Shown here in pieces: positions 1 through 5,281 of a stretch of DNA of 5,281 nt (its first letter is position 1; every line of letters begins with the position of its first letter). A program made the position numbers and the translations under genes. Below the pieces are notes generated by a model. The model was not told the DNA's origin. It saw nothing but the letters and a program-made list of their open reading frames with translations, and searched no databases. The DNA lies in the NCBI GenBank assembly GCA_003446295.1, contig DMBB01000035.1, forward strand, positions 1 to 5,281, read 5' to 3'. Source of the DNA: Erysipelotrichaceae bacterium (GTDB taxonomy: Bacteria > Bacillota_I > Bacilli_A > Erysipelotrichales > Erysipelotrichaceae).

Positions 1-1
1 A

Positions 2-919
2 AAGTCAAAGGACGGATGTGCGCTTATGTATGCGTCGGATGATCTCCAGCATGGCTGGGAATTCAAAGGTGAACTCAAGGTACCGGGATATGAACATTTT
101 GGTGACATGTGGGAGTGTCCTTCGATCGAACAGTTCGGCAACCAGGATGTCCTGCTGTTTTGTCCCCAGCATCTGACGCTTCCCGGAAGAGGCGGAAGCC
201 GCAATCATAACGGTTATATCCTGGGAACGATGAACTGGGATACCCTGACATTTACTCCGGACGGACAGTTCCATGTGCTTGACTTTGGATTTGATTCCTA
301 TGCCGCAGCCTGTGCGAACAACCTGCAGGAAGCAGAGAAAGCGATCCTGATTGGGTGGATGGGAGTGCCTGATGTATCCTATCCGACGGATGAGGAAGAC
401 TGGGCAGGATGCCTGACGCTGCCAAGAGAACTGACAGTACGCGGCAGACGCCTGGTCCAGAGACCATTGCCTGAACTGAAAAAACTGCGTGATGAGAGGA
501 TCATCATGAAAGCCGGAGATGGCGGATGCTACAGACTTCCGAAAGCTGCTGAGATCGAACTGGACTGCAGACCGGGTGACGTTGAGCTTGATTTCTTTAC
601 TGACAGTGAAGGGAAGGGAGGCGTTACGATCCGCTATGACGAAACAAAGAAAGAGATCGTTGTGGACCGTTCCGGCATGAAGCTGACGTTCAATGAAGAA
701 GAAGGTTTCTCCCGTACCCGTCCTCTGGAAGCCGGTCTGAACCATCTGCGTATCTTTGTCGATGCCAGTTCTATCGAGATCTTCGTAAATGACGGCGACG
801 CAGTCTTTACTTCCCGTGTTTTCCCGACAGAGGAGGAACATCATTTCCGCATCTGGGGCGACGTATTCCCGCGCTTGTGGACACTGAAGCGGGCGATAAG
901 GGATCATTTCCTGATCTGA
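2..919 (+). CDS. Sucrose-6-phosphate hydrolase (GH32), 5'-truncated by window edge
   Basis: GH32 beta-fructofuranosidase that hydrolyses sucrose 6-phosphate, delivered by a PTS, to glucose 6-phosphate and fructose in the cytoplasm. The frame is open to the left edge. About 305 residues are visible against roughly 490 in the family, so the N-terminal part with the NDPNG nucleophile and RDP motifs is missing. Seen, counting from the first visible codon: MWECP at 36-40, whose Glu38 is the expected acid/base; FGFDSYAA at about 92-99, where the family has G-F-D-x-Y-A; IGWMG and a YPTDE...CLTLPREL block; then the GH32 C-terminal beta-sandwich with its FVDASSIEIF and FTSRVFP signatures. The downstream hairpin ends the transcript. 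A family with close relatives is levanase/invertase, but the GWMG-YPTDE-LPREL spacing fits the SacA/ScrB type. The ATG at 26 is internal, not a start. It has no visible link to the ABC operon. Confidence 0.93.
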   Translation, partial: KSKDGCALMYASDDLQHGWEFKGELKVPGYEHFGDMWECPSIEQFGNQDVLLFCPQHLTLPGRGGSRNHNGYILGTMNWDTLTFTPDGQFHVLDFGFDSYAAACANNLQEAEKAILIGWMGVPDVSYPTDEEDWAGCLTLPRELTVRGRRLVQRPLPELKKLRDERIIMKAGDGGCYRLPKAAEIELDCRPGDVELDFFTDSEGKGGVTIRYDETKKEIVVDRSGMKLTFNEEEGFSRTRPLEAGLNHLRIFVDASSIEIFVNDGDAVFTSRVFPTEEEHHFRIWGDVFPRLWTLKRAIRDHFLI

Positions 920-922
920 ATC

Positions 923-963
923 AAAAATAACGATGGTGACCGGTATGATCACCATCGTTTTTA
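923..963. terminator. Bidirectional intrinsic terminator between convergent genes
   Basis: An 11-bp perfect stem (AACGATGGTGA at 929-939 with TCACCATCGTT at 949-959) encloses a 9-nt loop. On the + strand it runs into five T's (957-963 region), and on the - strand the A-run at 923-927 reads as T's. It lies 9 bases after the GH32 stop and directly abuts the stop of the XRE gene on the other strand, so it can end both transcripts. Confidence 0.9.
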
Positions 964-1929
964 TGCGCGCTTCTTCTGTTTGTGCATGTCGTACAGGGCA
1001 AGGAACAGCAGGTACAGCAGGATCGTAAGGATCAGGATCCCGCTCAGATAGTGTTGGGCGTTGTACACCTGTCCGTATCTGCCGGCCAGTACCAGCAGAA
1101 GGCTGAGGGTAAAGCATATCGGCAGGGCAGTGAGCTTCAATATCATTGCTTTGTGACGGGTCCGGCGCATCAGGAATAATACGATCAGGCCGATCAGTGA
1201 TGAACCTGTACCGAATAACAGCCAGGCATTGTAGATGAGTCTAGGCAGTGTCCAGACGCCGTCATATGCGCTCTTTTCATGGGCTGAGTACAGAAGTCTG
1301 TCACCATTTGTGCCAGGATAATACCATACTTCATTCAGTTCTTCTTTGTTCCCAAGCAGGATCATCTGACTTTTTGCCCGCCCTGTAAGCCGGTCAAACA
1401 GCGTTTCGTAACAGCTCAGGAAAGTCTGATCACCGCTGTCCAGAAAACTGACGCTGGACATTTCCCAGCCTGAGACCGGCTGATTCATGATTGCGATCAC
1501 TCTTCCGTCTGACAGAACTTCTGTTTTCAGCGCATCACCGGGATCTTCAATATATATCGGGGTATAAAGATGCACAACTGCCAGTACGAACAGGATCAGG
1601 CTGACCAGAAATCCTGTCAGGATATTCCGCGTCGTCTTTTTGTGGAGCAGTTCTTTCGCCAGGGTCAGGCTGTCGTCTGCCAGGAGCCGTACTTCTTCTC
1701 CGCTGACTGCTGTCGGAATACGCTCTCCCTTCAGGATCTCTGCTGTACTGATGTCCAAAGCGGCGGCGATATCCTCGAGACTGTTGATGTCCGGGAAACC
1801 CCGGCCTGTCTCCCAGCGGGAGACTGCTTTGTCGGATACATTCAGAATGTCCGCCAGCTGTTTCTGGGTAAGTTTCTTTTCTTTCCGCAGGTCTGCGATG
1901 AACCTGCCTGTTTTTTCTTGATCGATCAT
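961..1929 (-). CDS. Membrane-anchored XRE-family transcriptional regulator
   Basis: A 322-residue protein. Residues ~7-67 are a Cro/C1-type helix-turn-helix (RKEKKLTQKQLADILNVS, then DKAVSRWETG), followed by the usual leucine-rich tail helix ending near residue 70. After a linker come four predicted membrane helices at about 103-122, 232-254, 262-282 and 294-313. Basic residues RRTRHK (255-260) and KQKKRA (317-322) put both ends inside, leaving residues ~123-229 as an outside segment. The layout resembles one-component membrane regulators such as BcrR of Enterococcus faecalis, in which a DNA-binding head is fused to membrane helices and controls an ABC transporter; the outer segment here is larger. 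The start at 1929 is chosen because an AGGAGG lies just upstream and the HTH begins within a few residues. The gene is divergent from the ABC operon, so control of that operon or of itself is a fair inference, not shown. The ligand is unknown. Confidence 0.88.
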   Translation of the reverse strand: MIDQEKTGRFIADLRKEKKLTQKQLADILNVSDKAVSRWETGRGFPDINSLEDIAAALDISTAEILKGERIPTAVSGEEVRLLADDSLTLAKELLHKKTTRNILTGFLVSLILFVLAVVHLYTPIYIEDPGDALKTEVLSDGRVIAIMNQPVSGWEMSSVSFLDSGDQTFLSCYETLFDRLTGRAKSQMILLGNKEELNEVWYYPGTNGDRLLYSAHEKSAYDGVWTLPRLIYNAWLLFGTGSSLIGLIVLFLMRRTRHKAMILKLTALPICFTLSLLLVLAGRYGQVYNAQHYLSGILILTILLYLLFLALYDMHKQKKRA

Positions 1930-1933
1930 AATT

Positions 1934-1939
1934 CCTCCT
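1934..1939 (-). promoter_or_regulatory. Ribosome binding site of the XRE regulator
   Basis: A perfect AGGAGG on the - strand, 4 bases before the ATG at 1929. It decides the start: the same frame stays open to 2247 but has no comparable site further upstream. Confidence 0.85.
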
Positions 1940-2229
1940 GCTTTCAAGGTAGGACGAAGGTACCGGTAAGTCACCCTATGGAACGTAGAATGCTGTTTTC
2001 TGCGTGTTTTTCCGGTATATGCTGACTTGAAATGCCTGCTCAGCAGCGTTCTGTTTCTTTCATATGTAATCATACATTCAGACAAACAGAGATTGCCAGC
2101 TATGAATCCGTCAGATGCCCGGGTTCTGCTGTCTGCAGGAACATGCCGGCGTTCAGTCTTTTCAATCGTTCTGAGCCGGATCAATATATTAAGATTCATG
2201 AAAAATTGGTGAAATAATTCACAGAATGC
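1940..2229. other. Divergent intergenic region, no gene supported
   Basis: About 290 bases with no credible gene. The - strand frame of the XRE gene happens to stay open here, but its translation is rich in Cys, His, Arg and Thr, lacks domain character, and precedes a perfect ribosome binding site, so it is read as leader DNA. The XRE promoter should lie here. A TATGAT on the - strand at 2074-2069 is the best -10 candidate, but it has no good -35, so the assignment is weak. Two short palindromes are present near the right end: TTCATGAA at 2195-2202 and GTGAAATAATTCAC at 2209-2222. Confidence 0.5.
2209..2222. repeat. 14-bp palindrome upstream of the ABC operon promoter
   Basis: GTGAA and TTCAC are perfect inverted 5-mers separated by ATAA. 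The element ends 7 bases before the -35 box of the operon promoter. Position and symmetry fit an operator for a dimeric regulator such as the divergent XRE protein, but only one copy is seen and the binding protein is inferred. Confidence 0.4.
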
Positions 2230-2258
2230 TGTACACCCGGCATGCACTACGGTATACT
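2230..2258 (+). promoter_or_regulatory. Sigma-A promoter of the ABC/CPBP operon
   Basis: A -35 box TGTACA (2230-2235, 4 of 6 to TTGACA), a 17-bp spacer and a -10 box TATACT (2253-2258, 5 of 6). The expected transcript start at about 2264-2266 falls exactly at the 5' strand of the riboswitch P1 helix, which independently supports both calls. Confidence 0.75.
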
Positions 2259-2265
2259 GAAGTCA

Positions 2266-2346
2266 CATTGAGGGAGTAACCGGTGAAAACCGGACAGATC
2301 GTCAGCACGGCAACAGCCCGGTCTGTTCAGAAAGGTGAGACTCATG
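2266..2346 (+). ncRNA. yybP-ykoY family manganese riboswitch
   Basis: The sequence fits the yybP-ykoY aptamer in order. The P1 5' strand TGAG (2269-2272) is followed by the conserved loop GGAGTA (2273-2278). P2 is CCGGT-GAAA-ACCGG (2280-2293), a perfect tetraloop hairpin. P3 pairs ACAGA (2294-2298) with TCTGT (2322-2326). Inside P3 is the conserved CGTCA (2300-2304), a small GGC-AACA-GCC hairpin (2309-2318) and the conserved CGG (2319-2321). The 3' part is GAGA (2337-2340), then CTCA (2341-2344), which closes P1. This class binds Mn2+ through the docked L1 and L3 loops and usually turns on metal export genes. The region between P3 and GAGA is shorter than in the Lactococcus lactis example I recall. 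The call rests on motif matching by eye, not a covariance search. Confidence 0.88.
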
Positions 2347-2362
2347 CACGGAGATGTGCATG
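2343..2362 (+). promoter_or_regulatory. Riboswitch expression-platform hairpin
   Basis: CATGCAC (2343-2349) and GTGCATG (2356-2362) form a perfect 7-bp stem with a GGAGAT loop. Its left arm shares 2343-2344 with the 3' strand of P1, so the full stem and a full P1 cannot form together. The same TGCAC (2345-2349) can also pair with GTGCA (2384-2388), the left arm of the following terminator. This is a plausible switching element; which state goes with bound metal is not decided by the sequence. Confidence 0.6.
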
Positions 2363-2384
2363 GGAACGTGAATATAAGATCCTG

Positions 2385-2408
2385 TGCAGCTGCTTCGCTG
2401 CATTTTTT
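2385..2408 (+). terminator. Intrinsic terminator in the riboswitch leader
   Basis: TGCAGC (2385-2390) pairs with GCTGCA (2397-2402) around a 6-nt loop and is followed at once by six T's (2403-2408). It sits between the riboswitch and the ribosome binding site of the ABC ATPase, the position expected for a transcription attenuator. The GTG at 2384 opens a frame through this hairpin but is not a plausible gene start. Confidence 0.8.
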
Positions 2409-2410
2409 GC

Positions 2411-2415
2411 GGGAG
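2411..2415 (+). promoter_or_regulatory. Ribosome binding site of the ABC ATPase
   Basis: GGGAG lies 7 bases before the ATG at 2423. The in-frame ATG at 2417 is only one base away from it, so 2423 is the better start. The site lies two bases after the terminator T-run. Confidence 0.75.
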
Positions 2416-2422
2416 AATGATT

Positions 2423-3157
2423 ATGCTGAAAGTAAATCACATGACAAAACACTACGGCAGAACAGCAGCCTGTTCTGATCTGACATTTACCTTGGAACAG
2501 GGTACAGTTACAGTTCTTTTGGGACCGAACGGAGCCGGAAAAAGCACACTGATGAAGTCTGTGATCGGTCTGCTCAGGTTTGAAGGCGAGATAACCGTGA
2601 ACGGTTTTTCTCCTGACCAGCCGGAAGCACGCAGAATGCTCGGCTACATTCCGGAGCTTCCTGCACTTTATCCGAACCTGACGGTATGGGAACATATGGA
2701 ATTTCTTGCCAGGGCATACCGGCTGAAAGATTATAAGGAGCGCAGTGAAGCATTGCTGAAACGCTTTGAATTATATGAACACAGGAAAAAGTTCGGAGAT
2801 GAACTCTCCAAAGGCATGCAGCAGAAGCTGAATATCTGCCTTGGTCTTCTGCCTGACCCGGAAGTGCTGTTGCTGGATGAACCGATGATCGGTCTGGACC
2901 CGCATGCCATCAAAGAGGTGCGCAGTATGGTCCATGAGCAGCGGGAGCTTGGCAAAACACTGCTGATCAGCACGCATATCATTGACAGTGTTTCCGATTT
3001 CTTTGATCGTGCTCTGATCATGCAGAAAGGTGTGATCAAAGCAAATGTGACCAGAGAAGAACTGGAAGAGAACGGGCAGACACTCGAAGAACTGTTCTTT
3101 GCCGTAACGGAAGGGATCGGCAGGGATGAAGTCAGCGGGGAGGAATTCGCAAAATGA
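2423..3157 (+). CDS. ABC transporter ATP-binding protein, ABC-2 exporter type
   Basis: A 244-residue nucleotide-binding subunit that hydrolyses ATP on the cytoplasmic face to drive the partner membrane protein. All motifs are present in order: aromatic A-loop Tyr11; Walker A GPNGAGKST (34-42); GYIPE (74-78), where Glu takes the Q-loop place, as is common in YbhF/CcmA-like exporter ATPases; signature LSKGM (128-132) followed by QQKL; Walker B VLLLDEP (148-154) with catalytic Glu153; D-loop GLDP (157-160); and switch His185 in STH. Length and intact motifs indicate a functional protein. Its stop overlaps the start of the next gene (ATGA), so the two are translationally coupled and should form one transporter. 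The substrate cannot be read from this subunit. Expression is expected to depend on the Mn2+ riboswitch and terminator immediately upstream, an inference from position. Confidence 0.95.
   Translation: MLKVNHMTKHYGRTAACSDLTFTLEQGTVTVLLGPNGAGKSTLMKSVIGLLRFEGEITVNGFSPDQPEARRMLGYIPELPALYPNLTVWEHMEFLARAYRLKDYKERSEALLKRFELYEHRKKFGDELSKGMQQKLNICLGLLPDPEVLLLDEPMIGLDPHAIKEVRSMVHEQRELGKTLLISTHIIDSVSDFFDRALIMQKGVIKANVTREELEENGQTLEELFFAVTEGIGRDEVSGEEFAK
3139..3143 (+). promoter_or_regulatory. Ribosome binding site of the permease-protease fusion
   Basis: GGAGG inside the end of the ATPase gene, 10 bases before the ATG at 3154, which overlaps the ATPase stop as ATGA. Together they fix this start and suggest coupled translation. 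Confidence 0.75.
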
Positions 3158-5281
3158 AGCTGTTTCTGTATTACAGCCTGCATGCATTTGTGAACCAGCT
3201 GAAAAAACTCATGAAGACATGGGTACTGGTGCTGGTTCTTGTCTGCGGACTGATCGGCGGACTGATCGGATACGGGGCGGCATCCCTTGTGGAGGTCTCT
3301 GAAGAGACATATGCCGAGGTCCCTGAGGAAACTGTTCCGGATATCATACAGGAACTGCCGGAAGGTATCGGAGCCGGTGATATTACGGAACTGATCGCCG
3401 GAGGCGTGATCGCAGGCGTGCTTCTGTTTGAGATCGCAACAGCACAGAAAAACGGTGCTTCACTGTTTCTGCCGGCAGATGCCGCACTGCTGTTTCCATC
3501 GCCAATGAAGCCTCAGTCTGTATTGATGTTCCGCATTGCGACACAGCTTGCGGCAGCACTGGCAGGAAGCATCTATATGCTGTTCCAGCTGCCGAATCTC
3601 GTGCTGAATGCCGGTATGTCGGTACCGGGTGCGCTGTCTTTGATACTTGCCTGGGCGTTTCTGATCATGACCGGCAAACTGTTCCAGCTACTGATCTACC
3701 TGCTGTCTTACCGCAGCAGGTTCGTCAAACAGCATACGGTAAACACTGTGGCTGTGATCACTGCCGGATGTGCACTGCTGTTCGGTCTGTATTATCTGCG
3801 CGGATCGCAGGATCTGCTTTCTGCAGCGATTGCTTTCTTCAATGCGCCGGCATCATATTACATACCGGTATTCGGCTGGCTGAAGGGAATGGTACGGGCC
3901 GCACAGGAAGGAAATATGCTGCGCGCACTGCTGTTTATCCTTGCACAGACGGTATTCTGTATTCTCATGGTCCTGGTGATCTATGGCATGAAAGCAGACT
4001 TCTATGAGGATGCTCTGAAGAAGACAGAAGAAACAGCTGCCAGACTGGAAGCAATGAATGAAGGCAGGGTCCGTACCAGGAAACGAAAGGCTGCACAGAG
4101 AAAGATATCGGATCATGCTATGCAGGGATTCGGTGCTTCAGTGTATTTCTTCAAAACACTGCATATACGTTTCCGTGATATCAGAAGAGGGATCTTCTCA
4201 AAGACGGCACTGACATATCTCTTATGTGCAGCAGGCGTATCAGCTTTTATCAAGCTCGTTCTGCATAAGAATTCGCTGCTGCCGGCAGTCCTGGTGCTGG
4301 GTGTTCTTGTGTTCTACCGTTCACTTGGCAATCCGATGAATGATGATGCGGCGAAACCGTTCTTTGTTCTCATACCTGAAAATGCATGGAAAAAGCTGTT
4401 TTATTCGACTGCCGGAGGATGCGTCTGCTGTCTTCTGGATCTGCTGCCGGCTTTGATCTTCTGCACGGTATTCCTGAAGGCGGATCCGATCGAGGCACTT
4501 GCCTGGACACCGGTACTGGTATCAGTCGATTATTATGCAACATCTGCCAGAACATTCCTTGATCTCTCCCTTCCGGAATCACTTTCCAAAAATATACGAC
4601 AGACACTTCTGATCCTGTTCCTGTATTTCGGACTGCTTCCCGATATAGCAGTCATTGCAATGGGCTATGCCTACAACCGGATTGGAAGAGCCGGAATCGC
4701 CGTAGCTCTGCTGAATCTGTTTTTCGGCAGTCTGTTCTTCGGACTTGCAGGAATGTACCGTGATCCGGTACAGGGAAAACAGGTCAGGCTGGCCTGCAGC
4801 AGGGGAAATACGGATGGCGCAAAACGTACCTTCTCCAAGCTCGGTTTCTCGCTGAGTGCTATGCTGGCTTCCAGTGTGATCCTGCAGCTCCTGGCCTCCG
4901 GATTGAAAACGGAAAATATATTTGTTCAATGGTGCCTGGTATTTCTGCCGATCTGGGCCAGCGGGCTCCTGCTCCTGCCGGCAGCCAGGGCTGTCCCGTC
5001 AACCGGGAGTACATCCGTAAGGCTCACTGTGAGGGATGCTGTTGACAGTTTCCTGATCAGCCTGTTTCTGATGTATTCAGCAAATGTGTTCGGGATCCTT
5101 GTGACCAGTGCACTGAACCGCTTTCTGCATATCGTCTCCCAGAACAGTGTCCAGTCACTGCTGATGGAAGATAATATCCCGCTGAAACTGCTGTTTGCCG
5201 TGATTCTGGGACCGATGTTTGAGGAGACGGTATTTCGTAAATTCCTGATTGACAGAACGAAGCGCTTCGGCGGCAGGACAG
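3154..5281 (+). CDS. ABC exporter permease fused to CPBP intramembrane protease, 3'-truncated by window edge
   Basis: One frame of 709 codons, open without a stop to the right edge. Residues 1 to ~540 match the 'putative ABC exporter' permease type: a membrane helix near 23-46, an acidic outside loop at 47-76, the LFPSPMKPQSVLMFR block (112-126), many further helices to ~279, a charged cytoplasmic stretch (280-325, FYEDALKKTEE... then RKRKAAQRK), GFGASVYFFK (325-334), and about six more helices to ~532. A short polar linker (~535-558) leads into FSKLGFS and a second membrane domain with helices near 562-585, 590-610, 630-655 and 676-698. In the last is EETVFR (690-695), the EExxxR motif of CPBP (CAAX/Abi) metalloproteases. 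The His motifs of that family (FxxxH, HxxxN/D) would lie past the edge. It is the membrane partner of the ATPase upstream. Substrate and protease target are unknown. Confidence 0.87.
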   Translation, partial: MKLFLYYSLHAFVNQLKKLMKTWVLVLVLVCGLIGGLIGYGAASLVEVSEETYAEVPEETVPDIIQELPEGIGAGDITELIAGGVIAGVLLFEIATAQKNGASLFLPADAALLFPSPMKPQSVLMFRIATQLAAALAGSIYMLFQLPNLVLNAGMSVPGALSLILAWAFLIMTGKLFQLLIYLLSYRSRFVKQHTVNTVAVITAGCALLFGLYYLRGSQDLLSAAIAFFNAPASYYIPVFGWLKGMVRAAQEGNMLRALLFILAQTVFCILMVLVIYGMKADFYEDALKKTEETAARLEAMNEGRVRTRKRKAAQRKISDHAMQGFGASVYFFKTLHIRFRDIRRGIFSKTALTYLLCAAGVSAFIKLVLHKNSLLPAVLVLGVLVFYRSLGNPMNDDAAKPFFVLIPENAWKKLFYSTAGGCVCCLLDLLPALIFCTVFLKADPIEALAWTPVLVSVDYYATSARTFLDLSLPESLSKNIRQTLLILFLYFGLLPDIAVIAMGYAYNRIGRAGIAVALLNLFFGSLFFGLAGMYRDPVQGKQVRLACSRGNTDGAKRTFSKLGFSLSAMLASSVILQLLASGLKTENIFVQWCLVFLPIWASGLLLLPAARAVPSTGSTSVRLTVRDAVDSFLISLFLMYSANVFGILVTSALNRFLHIVSQNSVQSLLMEDNIPLKLLFAVILGPMFEETVFRKFLIDRTKRFGGRT
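3245..3268 (+). repeat. Tandem 12-nt repeat within the permease
   Basis: GCGGACTGATCG occurs twice in direct succession (3245-3256 and 3257-3268). It encodes the Gly-Leu-Ile-Gly / Gly-Leu-Ile-Gly stretch at residues 32-39 in the first membrane helix. It looks like a small in-frame duplication that leaves a glycine-zipper-like helix; no function is implied. Confidence 0.8.

Noticed and set aside
5..1117. Long - strand frame opposite the GH32 gene
   Set aside because: It overlaps a clear GH32 coding region and the convergent terminator, and its translation resembles no protein family; it is a shadow of the + strand gene.
1930..2247. N-terminal extension of the XRE regulator frame up to 2247 on the - strand
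   Set aside because: A perfect AGGAGG precedes the ATG at 1929, the HTH starts at once after it, and the extension has no domain character and overlaps the operon promoter.
2241..2349. The heptamer CATGCAC at 2241-2247 and again at 2343-2349 as a regulatory direct repeat
   Set aside because: The first copy lies in the promoter spacer and the second in an RNA stem; a shared heptamer at this distance is easily chance.
2384..2422. GTG start at 2384 for the ABC ATPase
   Set aside because: It has no ribosome binding site and its codons lie inside the terminator hairpin and T-run; the ATG at 2423 has a well-spaced GGGAG.
4579..4929. - strand frames opposite the permease-protease fusion
   Set aside because: The + strand frame encodes continuous membrane-protein sequence through this region; the - strand translations are polar and low in family character.
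1..5281. CRISPR array, tRNA, rRNA, insertion sequence or phage attachment site
   Set aside because: No regularly spaced repeats, tRNA cloverleaf, transposase motif or flanking duplication was seen on either strand.

Overview
The window suggests a member of the Bacillota, possibly an Erysipelotrichia-like gut or oral anaerobe. The grounds are roughly even base composition by eye, strong AGGAGG-type ribosome binding sites, a Gram-positive style sucrose-6-phosphate hydrolase, a membrane-anchored XRE regulator, and an ABC permease of the 'putative ABC exporter' family that is common in Bacillota. The genus assignment is inference only.

Layout. (1) Positions 2-919 (+) hold the C-terminal ~305 residues of a GH32 sucrose-6-phosphate hydrolase whose start lies to the left of the window. 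(2) A hairpin at 929-959 with A's on one side and T's on the other serves as a terminator for the two convergent genes. (3) Positions 961-1929 (-) encode an XRE-type DNA-binding protein anchored in the membrane by four predicted helices, with a ~105-residue segment that should face outside. (4) A divergent intergenic region at 1930-2422 contains a good sigma-A promoter (TGTACA-17-TATACT). Right at the expected transcript start is an RNA element that matches the core of the yybP-ykoY manganese riboswitch: GGAGTA, a GAAA-capped P2, CGTCA, CGG, and GAGA followed by the P1 closing strand. An intrinsic terminator sits just before the next gene's ribosome binding site. (5) Positions 2423-3157 (+) encode a complete ABC transporter ATPase. 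(6) From 3154, with an ATGA overlap, one long reading frame runs without a stop to the right edge (709 codons visible). It joins an ABC-exporter permease to the start of a CPBP (CAAX/Abi-type) intramembrane protease domain.

How it may work together. The ATPase and the permease-protease fusion form a translationally coupled operon, and both its promoter and the riboswitch point at it. The yybP-ykoY class is a manganese sensor that normally controls metal efflux proteins such as MntP or P-type ATPases. An ABC exporter fused to an intramembrane protease is not a usual target in my knowledge. The divergent membrane-bound regulator may be a second, extracellular input. The most interesting hypothesis is therefore a manganese-controlled ABC exporter carrying its own CPBP protease. 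The remaining catalytic motifs of the protease lie beyond the window.
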